Below the pieces are notes generated by a model. It had not been told where the DNA came from. It worked only from the letters and a program-made list of their open reading frames with translations, and searched no databases. From an uncultured Faecalibacterium sp. (lineage in GTDB: Bacteria; Bacillota; Clostridia; Oscillospirales; Ruminococcaceae): DNA of 20,281 nucleotides. Where the stretch lies: the NCBI GenBank assembly GCA_900765705.1, contig CAAFSR010000240.1:1-20281 (forward strand). The letters are read 5' to 3'. The translations under genes were made by a program, and so were the position numbers. This document shows positions 14,468 through 20,281 of the stretch, in pieces; position 1 is the first letter of the stretch; every line of letters starts with the position of its first letter.

Positions 14468-14502
14468 AGAGGCCGCTGCACAAACGCTGTGCAGCGGCCT
14501 CT
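14468..14502 (-). terminator. Hairpin terminator after guaB
   Basis: A perfect 15-bp stem (14468-14482 with 14488-14502) and 5-nt loop lies about 35 bases beyond the guaB stop. The tail on the minus strand (TTCTGTG) is only weakly T-rich. Confidence 0.75.
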
Positions 14503-14536
14503 GCGGTCAAAACAATAAGTTCGCTTCAAAACAGGC

Positions 14537-16051
14537 TTAGCCGTTCATGATGCTGGGGGTGGCGTTCTTCAGCACAACGTCATGGCTGCCGCCCTCCACG
14601 ATGGAGGTGGAGGAAACAACGGTCAGCTTGGCCTTCTGCTGCAGCTCGGGGATGGACAGAGCGCCGCAGTTGCACATGGTGCTCTTTACCTTGTACAGGG
14701 TGGTCTGCACGCCATCGGCCAGAGGACCTGCGTAGGGCACATAGCTGTCCACGCCCTCCTCAAAGCTCAGCTTGCTGGAGCCGCCCAGGTCGTAGCGCTG
14801 CCAGTTGCGGGCACGGTTGGAGCCTTCGCCCCAGTACTCCTTCATATACTGGCCATTGATGCGCACCTTGTTCGTGGGGCTCTCGTCAAAGCGGGCAAAG
14901 TAGCGGCCCAGCATGACAAAGTCTGCGCCCATAGCCAGAGCGAGGGTGATGTGGTAGTCGTGGACGATGCCGCCGTCGGAGCAGATGGGCACATAGATGC
15001 CGGTCTCCTTGTAGTACTCGTCACGAGCCTTGGCAACCTCGATGACAGCGGTAGCCTGACCGCGGCCGATGCCCTTGGTCTCGCGGGTGATGCAGATGGA
15101 GCCGCCGCCGATGCCGATCTTCACGAAGTCTGCGCCAGCCTCAGCCAGGAAGCGGAAGCCCTCGGCATCCACCACGTTGCCAGCGCCAACCTTGACGGTG
15201 TCGCCGTAGTGCTCGCGGATCCAGCCGATGGTGCGGCTCTGCCACTCGGAGTAGCCCTCAGAGGAGTCGATGCACAGCACATCCACGCCAGCTTCTACCA
15301 GTGCGGGCACGCGCTCGGCGTAATCGCGGGTGTTGATGCCTGCGCCTACAACGTAGCTCTTGTTCTCGTCCAGCAGCTCGTTGACATTGGCCTTGTGGGA
15401 GTCGTAGTCCTTACGGAAGACCATATACACCAGATTGCCCTCGGCATCCACCAGCGGCAGGGTGTTGATCTTGTTGTCCCAGATGATGTTGTTGCAGTCA
15501 TGCAGAGAGGTGTTGGCCGGTGCGGTGACCAGCTTTTCCAGCGGGGTCATAAAGGTGGTAACGCAGGCATCGTCCGGGGTGTGGTTGATGCGGTAATCGC
15601 GGGAGGCCACAATGCCCAGCAGCTTGCCATTGGGGGTGCCGTCGGCAGTGATGGCGATGGTGGAGTGGCCGGTGCGTGCCTTCAGCTCCAGCACATCGTG
15701 CAGGGTGGCAGTGGGAGCCAGATTGGAGTCGGACACCACATAGCCGGCCTTGAAGCTCTTGACGCGGCGCACCATGGCGGCCTCGTTCTCGATGCTCTGA
15801 GAGCCGTAGATGAAGGAAACGCCGCCCTGACGAGCCAGAGCAATGGCCAGCTTATCGCCGGAGACCGACTGCATGATGGCGCTGATCATGGGGATGTTCA
15901 TCTGCAGCGGGCACTCCTCCTGTCCCTTGCGGTACTTGACCAGCGGGGTCTTCAGGCTGACGGCCGTGGGCACATTCTCTGCAGAGGAATAGCCGGGGAC
16001 CAGCAGGTACTCGCCAAAGGTGCGGGAGGGTTCTTCGTAGAAATAAGCCAT
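14537..16051 (-). CDS. guaB: IMP dehydrogenase, protist-like subtype
   Basis: This NAD-dependent enzyme oxidises IMP to XMP, the committed step to GMP. The 504-aa protein has a (beta/alpha)8 barrel interrupted by a CBS pair (about residues 100-225). The catalytic loop reads GIGGGSICITRETKGIGRGQ with nucleophile Cys320, and the Arg-Tyr base is R419-Y420 in NWQRYDLGG. These motifs, plus RYFARFDESP and EYWGEGSNRARN, match the Tritrichomonas foetus enzyme as I remember it better than standard bacterial GuaB. The ATG at 16051 has AAAGGAG 7 nt upstream; a TTG at 16057 is too close to that site. The gene is monocistronic with its own terminator. Confidence 0.93.
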   Translation of the reverse strand: MAYFYEEPSRTFGEYLLVPGYSSAENVPTAVSLKTPLVKYRKGQEECPLQMNIPMISAIMQSVSGDKLAIALARQGGVSFIYGSQSIENEAAMVRRVKSFKAGYVVSDSNLAPTATLHDVLELKARTGHSTIAITADGTPNGKLLGIVASRDYRINHTPDDACVTTFMTPLEKLVTAPANTSLHDCNNIIWDNKINTLPLVDAEGNLVYMVFRKDYDSHKANVNELLDENKSYVVGAGINTRDYAERVPALVEAGVDVLCIDSSEGYSEWQSRTIGWIREHYGDTVKVGAGNVVDAEGFRFLAEAGADFVKIGIGGGSICITRETKGIGRGQATAVIEVAKARDEYYKETGIYVPICSDGGIVHDYHITLALAMGADFVMLGRYFARFDESPTNKVRINGQYMKEYWGEGSNRARNWQRYDLGGSSKLSFEEGVDSYVPYAGPLADGVQTTLYKVKSTMCNCGALSIPELQQKAKLTVVSSTSIVEGGSHDVVLKNATPSIMNG

Positions 16052-16127
16052 AATCAAACTCCTTTTCTCTTAACGCATCCGATACAAATCAGCATCAAAA
16101 TCATTCATGTCTGCTGCCTATAAATTG

Positions 16128-16157
16128 ATTGTATATACTTTACCACAAAGCCCGCAA
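16128..16157 (-). promoter_or_regulatory. Probable promoter of guaB
   Basis: On the minus strand TTGCGG (16157-16152) lies 16 nt before TATACA (16135-16130) and 18 nt before TACAAT (16133-16128). Either can serve as -10. The leader to the guaB start is about 75 nt. Confidence 0.5.
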
Positions 16158-16296
16158 GAATACAAACCCCTGCCGCGCCAAACTTTATAATTGTCCGTTG
16201 CGGAAAAACAGACAAATTGCCAAGCATTTGTGGGTATTGGTCGTACTTTATTTTTTGAAGTATCACTTTTGCAGGCAAACCGGCGTTTTCAGGACG

Positions 16297-16327
16297 CAAA
16301 AAAGCTCGTCCGGAACACCGGACGAGC
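16297..16327 (-). terminator. Terminator of the candidate small RNA
   Basis: GCTCGTCCGG (16304-16313) and CCGGACGAGC (16318-16327) form a perfect 10-bp stem with a 4-nt loop. On the minus strand it is followed by TTTTTTG (16303-16297), a classic intrinsic terminator. The plus-strand tail (CCTTTTGC) is weaker. Confidence 0.85.
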
Positions 16328-16479
16328 CCTTTTGCACACGAAGCGGGATACTGCCTGTGCGGCGCATGGATCATAGCTGTGAAGGAGAACAGCCGGAGGA
16401 GGAGGATCCGCGCCCAGTATCCCAAAAAGACAAGAAGAAAAAGATTTCACACACAGCCTTGGGGCCTTGCCCTTGCTGT
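16297..16479 (-). ncRNA. Candidate structured small RNA, about 180 nt
   Basis: No gene is supported here, but a full transcription unit is visible on the minus strand. A promoter (16514-16486) predicts a start at about 16479. The RNA opens with a hairpin (16479-16453: ACAGC/GCTGT enclosing GGGC/GCCC), then a U-rich stretch. A long rod follows, pairing 16423-16405 with three segments: 16353-16345 (9 bp), 16365-16361 (5 bp) and 16372-16368 (5 bp). An apical stem (16393-16389 with 16380-16376) has loop TCTCCTTC, next to unpaired CTCCTCCTCC. It ends in an intrinsic terminator. The CU-rich loops are complementary to Shine-Dalgarno sequences, as in several Firmicute regulatory RNAs. I could not match it to a known family; 6S RNA was considered. 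Confidence 0.6.
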
Positions 16480-16485
16480 AACTAT

Positions 16486-16514
16486 ATTGTAACTCTTTTG
16501 AAACCATTTTGCAA
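16486..16514 (-). promoter_or_regulatory. Promoter of the candidate small RNA
   Basis: On the minus strand TTGCAA (16514-16509), a 17-nt spacer and TACAAT (16491-16486). It points away from nadX into the structured region, with no coding sequence downstream before the terminator. Confidence 0.65.
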
Positions 16515-16607
16515 TAGGGTTTTGTAATTTTTCTGTAATTTATTTTGTTAACTTTTTATGTCCTGCACTGCCGGGCTGCTGCAAACATCAATTCCCTTTT
16601 TGTGCCC

Positions 16608-16620
16608 GGTATGGTATACT
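16608..16620 (+). promoter_or_regulatory. Extended -10 promoter of nadX
   Basis: TATACT (16615-16620) preceded by TGG; the whole 13-mer GGTATGGTATACT is identical to 2620-2632. No good -35 is visible (TTCCCT at 16592-16597), as is common for extended -10 promoters. The predicted leader to nadX is about 45 nt. Confidence 0.55.
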
Positions 16621-16670
16621 GGCTTTGAATATGCTGCCTCGGGCAGAAAAAAGGAGTTTAGGATACGGAT

Positions 16671-17471
16671 ATGAAAACAAAACTGGGCATTGTGGGCTGC
16701 GGTTTTCTGGGCAACATCGTGGCCGACGCATGGAAAAAGGGTCTGCTGCCGGACTACGAGCTGGTGGGCGTGACCAGCCGCACCCGTGCTTCGGCTGAAA
16801 AGACTGCTGCCAGCGTCGGCTGCGCCGTCTGCGATGATGTGGACGCACTGTTGGCACTTGAGCCGGAATACATCGTGGAGGCCGCATCGGTGGAGTCGGT
16901 GCGCGCCATGGCCATTCCGGTGCTGAAGAAGGGCGTCAACCTCGTCATTCTGTCCATTGGTGCCTTTGCGGATCTGGATTTCTACGCACAGGTCAAGGCT
17001 GCCGCCGTGGAGGGCGGTGTCAAGGTACACCTCGCCAGCGGTGCCATCGGCGGCTTTGATGTGCTGCAGACCGTCACCCTGATGGCACAGGCACAGGGTC
17101 TGCCGGAGACTGCCGGTATTGAAACGCATACCGGTGCACGCGGTTTCCGCAATACGCCGGTATGGGCAGAGCACCTGCTGACCGACACCGAAAAGACCAC
17201 CGTGTTCACCGGCAACGCCAAGCAGGCCATTGCCACTTTCCCCCGCCGCGTGAACGTGGCCGTAGCCACCTCTCTGGCTACCACCGGCCCGGAGATCACC
17301 GGTGTGACTATGCACTCTGTGCCCGGCTGGGTAGGCGATGACCACCGCATCACCGCCGAGATCGAGGGCGTGAAGGCTGTGGTGGACATCTGCTCCTCCA
17401 CCAGCGCCATTGCCGGCTGGAGCGCCGTTTCCCTGCTGCGCAATCTGGCCTCGCCCGTCTGCTTCTACTAA
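16671..17471 (+). CDS. nadX: Aspartate dehydrogenase-like protein (NadX family)
   Basis: A 266-aa NAD(P)-binding enzyme. The N-terminal Rossmann fold begins LGIVGCGFLGNIVADA (residues 5-20). The central part has EAASVESVR (70-78) and LSIGAFAD (94-101), and the C-terminal domain has HLASGAIGGFDVLQTV (120-135), ATFPRRVNVAVA (188-199) and GDDHRITAEIEG (222-233), with His225 at the position of the catalytic histidine. The family oxidises L-aspartate to iminoaspartate, feeding NAD synthesis or aspartate breakdown. No nadA or nadC is next to it, so the pathway is open. Ribosome site AAAGGAG lies rather far (14 nt) from the ATG. A dehydrogenase-fold gene follows after 18 nt, so the two form an operon. 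Confidence 0.8.
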   Translation: MKTKLGIVGCGFLGNIVADAWKKGLLPDYELVGVTSRTRASAEKTAASVGCAVCDDVDALLALEPEYIVEAASVESVRAMAIPVLKKGVNLVILSIGAFADLDFYAQVKAAAVEGGVKVHLASGAIGGFDVLQTVTLMAQAQGLPETAGIETHTGARGFRNTPVWAEHLLTDTEKTTVFTGNAKQAIATFPRRVNVAVATSLATTGPEITGVTMHSVPGWVGDDHRITAEIEGVKAVVDICSSTSAIAGWSAVSLLRNLASPVCFY

Positions 17472-17489
17472 TATAAGAAGGAGTCTGCC

Positions 17490-18386
17490 ATGTTTGAAAA
17501 GCTTGTTGCCATTGAGCCGGTCAGCTTGATTCCCTCTGCTGAGGAGGAGCTGCACCGCTACGCCAAAGAGGTGGTACTGTACCGGGACGTACCCGGCAGC
17601 GACGACGAGATGGTGCGCCGCATCGGGGACGCTGATGCCGTGCTGCTGAGCTACACCTCCCGCATGGGCAAGGAGGTCATTGCACAGTGCCCCAACATCC
17701 GTTATATCGGCATGTGCTGCAGCCTGTACTCTGAGGAGAGCGCCAACGTGGATATCGCCTACGCACGCACCCGGGGAATCAAGGTGCTGGGCATCCGGGA
17801 CTACGGTGATCGCGGCGTTGTAGAGTACGTTCTGCACGAGCTGACCGGCCTGCTGCACGGCTTTGGAATGCCCATGCTGTGGGACGAGCCGGTGGAGATC
17901 ACCGGCCTGAAGGTGGGCATCGTGGGGCTGGGCGTTTCCGGCCGGATGATCGCTGAGGCGCTGCAGTTCATGGGTGCAGAGATCAGCTACTTTGCCCGCA
18001 GCGCAAAGCCGGATGCCGAGGCCGTCGGCATGACCTTCAAGCCCCTGCCCCAGCTGCTGGCGGACAGCGAGGTGGTGTTCACCTGTCTGAACAAGAACGT
18101 GCTGCTGCTGGGCGAAGCTGAGTTTGCACAGCTTGGTGCCGACAAGGTGCTGTTCAACACCTCCATCGGCCCCGGCTTTGATTCCGCTGCGCTGGAAAAG
18201 TGGCTGGACGAGCCCGGCACCCGCTTCTTCTGCGACACCCGCGCCGCTGCAGGCCCCGTTGCCGAGGACTTCTTTGCCCGGAAAAATGTGCGCTGCGCCA
18301 ATGTATCTGCCGGCCGCACCAAGCAGGCCTTTGTGCTGCTGAGCAAAAAGGTGCTGGATAACATCCGCACCGCATTGGGCGAATAA
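17490..18386 (+). CDS. D-2-hydroxyacid dehydrogenase-fold protein with altered active site
   Basis: A 298-aa protein with the two-domain D-isomer dehydrogenase fold. The cofactor motif is KVGIVGLGVSGRMIAEAL (residues 141-158). The substrate domain retains only the general pattern (VLLSYTSRMG, IRYIGMCCSLYSEESANVD). The catalytic Arg, Glu and His of the family are not where expected: the block usually reading NTARG-x-x-VD is NTSIGPGFD (223-231), and the usual PH-x-AG-x-T block is NVSAGRTKQA (271-280). The protein may use another chemistry or bind NAD without this reaction. AAGAAGGAG precedes the ATG, and the gene is coupled to nadX, suggesting a shared pathway around an aspartate-derived or 2-keto acid substrate (inference). 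Confidence 0.75.
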   Translation: MFEKLVAIEPVSLIPSAEEELHRYAKEVVLYRDVPGSDDEMVRRIGDADAVLLSYTSRMGKEVIAQCPNIRYIGMCCSLYSEESANVDIAYARTRGIKVLGIRDYGDRGVVEYVLHELTGLLHGFGMPMLWDEPVEITGLKVGIVGLGVSGRMIAEALQFMGAEISYFARSAKPDAEAVGMTFKPLPQLLADSEVVFTCLNKNVLLLGEAEFAQLGADKVLFNTSIGPGFDSAALEKWLDEPGTRFFCDTRAAAGPVAEDFFARKNVRCANVSAGRTKQAFVLLSKKVLDNIRTALGE

Positions 18387-18414
18387 GCAGTCCATTTTGC
18401 GCAGCCTGTTTTTC

Positions 18415-18443
18415 TTGCATCTTTTACCCGATTGTGGTATGCT
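18415..18443 (+). promoter_or_regulatory. Promoter of the thiD-tenA riboswitch transcript
   Basis: TTGCAT (18415-18420), a 17-nt spacer and TATGCT (18438-18443) with an upstream TGG (extended -10). The predicted start near 18450 is just before the riboswitch aptamer. Confidence 0.5.
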
Positions 18444-18456
18444 TTCTATTATAAAA

Positions 18457-18541
18457 AGGGGGTCCGCGCAAAGCGGGCTGAGAGTGGGCTGCATTGCCCT
18501 GACCTGTGACCTGATTTGGATCATGCCAACGTAGGGAGATA
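18457..18541 (+). promoter_or_regulatory. TPP riboswitch (THI element)
   Basis: The conserved TPP aptamer blocks are present in order: GGGGTCC at the P1 side, GCGGGCTGAGAGTG (18473-18486), CCTGACCTGTGACCTGAT, TTGGATCATGCCAACG (18515-18530) and TAGGGAGA closing P1. It binds thiamine pyrophosphate and should switch off thiD-tenA through the terminator immediately downstream. Confidence 0.95.
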
Positions 18542-18552
18542 GCGCTTTTATC

Positions 18553-18587
18553 TGCGGATATGTCTTTGCGGGCATATCCGCATTTTT
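18553..18587 (+). terminator. Expression-platform terminator of the TPP riboswitch
   Basis: TGCGGATATG (18553-18562) pairs exactly with CATATCCGCA (18573-18582), followed by TTTTT. It lies 23 nt before the thiD start, so control is by premature transcription termination when TPP is bound. Confidence 0.9.
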
Positions 18588-18609
18588 GCTGCAAAGGAGC
18601 ATTTTACCC

Positions 18610-19410
18610 ATGAAAACTGCATTGACCATTGCCGGCAGTGATTCCAGCGGCGGCGCCGGAATTCAGGCCGATATCAAGACCATGACTGCCAACGGCGTGT
18701 TTGCCATGAGCGCCATTACCGCCCTGACGGCACAGAACACCACCGGCGTGACCGGCATTTTTGACACTACGCCGCAGTTTCTGGCACAGCAGATCGACGC
18801 CGTGTTCACCGACATCTACCCAGATGCGGTGAAGATCGGCATGGTATCCTCTGCCCCGCTTATCGACACCATTGCCGAGCGGCTGCACTTTTACGGCGCA
18901 AAGCATATCGTGGTAGACCCCGTGATGGTGGCCACCTCCGGCGCAAAGCTGCTGCAGGACGATGCCGTGCAGGCGCTGACCGAAAAGCTGCTGCCGCTGG
19001 CTGAGGTGCTTACCCCCAATATTCCGGAGGCCGAAATTTTGTCCGGCATGACCATTGCAAACGCCGCCGACATGGAGGCCGCTGCCCGCACCATCAGCCA
19101 GCGTTATGGCTGCGCTGTGCTGTGCAAGGGCGGTCATCAGATCAACGATGCCGACGACCTGCTGTGGCGCGGCGGTACGGGCAAGTGGTTCAAGGGCAAA
19201 CGCATTGCAAACCCCAACACCCATGGTACCGGCTGCACCCTGTCCAGCGCCATTGCCTCCAATCTGGCCAAGGGGTACGACCTTGACACTGCTGTGAAGC
19301 GCGCCAAGGCGTATATCTCCGGCTGTCTGTCTGCCATGCTGGATCTGGGCAAGGGTTCCGGCCCAATGGATCACACCTTCAACCTGAAGGGAGATTTTGT
19401 CCGTGACTGA
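18610..19410 (+). CDS. thiD: Hydroxymethylpyrimidine / phosphomethylpyrimidine kinase
   Basis: This ribokinase-family enzyme phosphorylates HMP and then HMP-P to HMP-PP, the pyrimidine half of thiamine. The 266-aa protein begins ALTIAGSDSSGGAGIQADIK (residues 4-23), the ThiD signature. It has TPNIPEAEILSG (135-146), LCKGGH (171-176) and the anion-hole block NTHGTGCTLSSAIA (203-216), with Cys209 in the ThiD position. AAAGGAG at 18593-18599 sets the ATG at 18610. Expression is governed by the TPP riboswitch upstream. tenA overlaps the 3' end by 8 nt, so both are made together for pyrimidine salvage. Confidence 0.96.
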   Translation: MKTALTIAGSDSSGGAGIQADIKTMTANGVFAMSAITALTAQNTTGVTGIFDTTPQFLAQQIDAVFTDIYPDAVKIGMVSSAPLIDTIAERLHFYGAKHIVVDPVMVATSGAKLLQDDAVQALTEKLLPLAEVLTPNIPEAEILSGMTIANAADMEAAARTISQRYGCAVLCKGGHQINDADDLLWRGGTGKWFKGKRIANPNTHGTGCTLSSAIASNLAKGYDLDTAVKRAKAYISGCLSAMLDLGKGSGPMDHTFNLKGDFVRD

Positions 19411-20080
19411 CCTGCCCTTTGTTTCGGCGCTGGTGCAGGCCGAGCTGCCCGTGTGGGAGCAGTGCCTGCAAACCGAGTTTCTGCAAAAGCTGGAAAACGG
19501 TACCCTGAGCGAGGACTGCTTTAAAAGCTACCTTGTAGAGGACAGCCTGTATCTGCGGGAATATGCCAAGATCTTTGCATGGGGCATGACCAAAGCCACC
19601 ACCATGGCAGCCATGCGCACCTACTATTCCCTGCTGTCCTTTGTGCAGGAGAATGAGGATCCGACCCGGCTGCGGTATCTGGAACAGTACGGCCTGCGGG
19701 AGGCCGATATCCAGTCTCTGCCCTTGCGGCCGGAGAGCCGCGCTTATCTGGGCTGCATGATCGATGCCGCCCGCACCGGTGAGGGCGAGGCCGAGTGCCT
19801 GATGGCCTGCCTGCCCTGTATGCTGAGCTACGGCTGGCTGTTCCAGAAGCTTTTGGCGCGCTCCCCCGCCGTAAAGGACACCTACTACGGCCCGCTGGTA
19901 CTGGACTACGCCGGTTCCGGCTATGATGCCGCCTGCCGTGCATGGGCAGAACGCGCCGAGGCTGCCTGTACCGGTCTTTCGCCGGAGCGCGCCGCCCGCT
20001 GCCGGGAGATCTTCCGCACCTGCTCGGAGCACGAGCTGTACTTCTGGCAGATGTGCGCCACGCCCCGGACGGATATCTGA
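19403..20080 (+). CDS. tenA: TenA-family aminopyrimidine aminohydrolase (thiaminase II)
   Basis: A 225-aa all-helical enzyme that hydrolyses 4-amino-5-aminomethyl-2-methylpyrimidine (a thiamine breakdown product) to HMP, which ThiD then phosphorylates. TenA marks are visible: YLVEDSLYLREYAK with Asp47, the catalytic Cys region MACLPCMLSYGW (residues 134-145, nucleophile Cys136 or Cys139, then Tyr143), and SEHELYFWQMC with Glu211. The GTG at 19403 is chosen because AAGGGAG lies 8 nt upstream; the in-frame TTG at 19397 is too close to it. The gene overlaps thiD by 8 nt and shares its riboswitch control. Confidence 0.9.
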   Translation: MTDLPFVSALVQAELPVWEQCLQTEFLQKLENGTLSEDCFKSYLVEDSLYLREYAKIFAWGMTKATTMAAMRTYYSLLSFVQENEDPTRLRYLEQYGLREADIQSLPLRPESRAYLGCMIDAARTGEGEAECLMACLPCMLSYGWLFQKLLARSPAVKDTYYGPLVLDYAGSGYDAACRAWAERAEAACTGLSPERAARCREIFRTCSEHELYFWQMCATPRTDI

Positions 20081-20093
20081 GAATAAACAAAGT

Positions 20094-20135
20094 AAGCCCG
20101 GAAGGTCTACGCAGGCCTTCCGGGCTTAAGTTTTT
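20094..20135. terminator. Terminator between tenA and the decarboxylase gene
   Basis: A 14-bp stem (20094-20107 with 20114-20127, one G.U) with 6-nt loop TACGCA, followed by AAGTTTTT. It lies between convergent genes and can serve tenA; the minus-strand tail (TACTTTGTTT) could serve the opposite gene. Confidence 0.85.
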
Positions 20136-20144
20136 ATGAAATCT

Positions 20145-20281
20145 TCATCGCAGCACCGAGAGTTCCTCAATGCCGTAGCACTGCATCAGGGCGATCGCCG
20201 CCGGGGTGATCTCCTCACCGCTGACCGCCACAGGGATGGCGGGCGGGCAGGACACGGTGGGCATGGCGCACACACGCCCCA
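20145..20281 (-). CDS. Orn/Lys/Arg decarboxylase, C-terminal end (partial)
   Basis: Only the last 44 codons, read on the minus strand, lie in the window; the gene continues past the right edge. The visible part contains SCPPAIPVAVSGEEIT and YGIEELSVLR, the typical C-terminal domain ending of the PLP-dependent SpeA/Cad-type decarboxylases (the CPPGIP...GE block). These enzymes remove CO2 from arginine, lysine or ornithine in polyamine synthesis or acid resistance. Which substrate applies cannot be told from this end. Confidence 0.75.
   Translation of the reverse strand, partial: GRVCAMPTVSCPPAIPVAVSGEEITPAAIALMQCYGIEELSVLR

Noticed and set aside
12636..14540. A long plus-strand open frame (634 codons) across pncB
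   Set aside because: It is antisense to a clear nicotinate phosphoribosyltransferase gene, has low-complexity residues and no ribosome site. The same applies to long antisense frames across glnN, pyrG, guaB and the nadX-dehydrogenase pair; high GC removes stops in those frames.
16297..16479. The minus-strand RNA as 6S RNA
   Set aside because: Length fits, but the structure is a 5' hairpin, U-rich linker and bulged rod, not a single rod with a large central bubble; not excluded without a covariance search.
16105..16507. Minus-strand frames of 72 and 106 codons over the small RNA region
   Set aside because: No ribosome site, irregular composition, and they run through the promoter, rod and terminator; a non-coding RNA explains the region better.

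Overview
The window looks like a chromosomal segment of a gut Clostridia, most probably Faecalibacterium or a close relative in the Ruminococcaceae/Oscillospiraceae. This is inferred from GC-rich codon use with Gram-positive style AAGGAGG ribosome sites, a type III glutamine synthetase beside a type I enzyme with an ANTAR regulator, and the overall gene set. No 16S or other marker gene is present, so the genus is a judgement.

Layout. (1) 1-2313: the 3' end of a cobalamin operon with a partial CobD-like aminotransferase, cobyric acid synthase (cobQ/cbiP) and precorrin-8X methylmutase (cbiC), joined by 4-nt ATGA overlaps. (2) 2314-3380: an accessory patch. It contains a second, diverged copy of the last 96 nt of cbiC, a terminator, and an AT-richer nucleotidyltransferase gene closed by a perfect 25-bp inverted-repeat terminator. 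(3) 3398-5852: a minus-strand CYTH gene followed by a rhomboid protease whose 5' end is unclear, and a divergent plus-strand RlmI-type rRNA methyltransferase. (4) 5853-12205: a nitrogen/glutamine block. It holds glnN (GSIII), glnA (GSI), an ANTAR-domain antiterminator with a pseudo-receiver, and pyrG, which uses glutamine. The glnN leader carries a terminator hairpin and, overlapping its 5' arm, an alternative small hairpin with an ANTAR-type hexaloop (A at 1, G at 4). The regulator gene and a plausible RNA target are therefore in the same cluster. (5) 12206-16160: a minus-strand block with tRNA-Leu(UAA), nicotinate phosphoribosyltransferase (pncB) with an unusual three-element leader, and an IMP dehydrogenase that resembles the protist (Tritrichomonas) enzyme more than typical bacterial GuaB. 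(6) 16297-16479: a well-supported candidate small RNA on the minus strand, with promoter, structured body, CU-rich loops and terminator. (7) 16671-18386: an aspartate-dehydrogenase-like gene (nadX) and a D-2-hydroxyacid-dehydrogenase-fold gene that lacks the usual catalytic residues. (8) 18415-20080: a TPP riboswitch with a transcription terminator controlling thiD-tenA (thiamine pyrimidine salvage). (9) 20145-20281: the C-terminal end of an Orn/Lys/Arg decarboxylase on the minus strand.

The most interesting candidates are the glnN leader with its linked pseudo-receiver ANTAR protein, the minus-strand small RNA at 16.3-16.5 kb, the self-complementary pncB leader, and the duplicated cbiC tail, whose differences are almost all synonymous. 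Nothing in the window looks like a defence island, prophage or CRISPR array.
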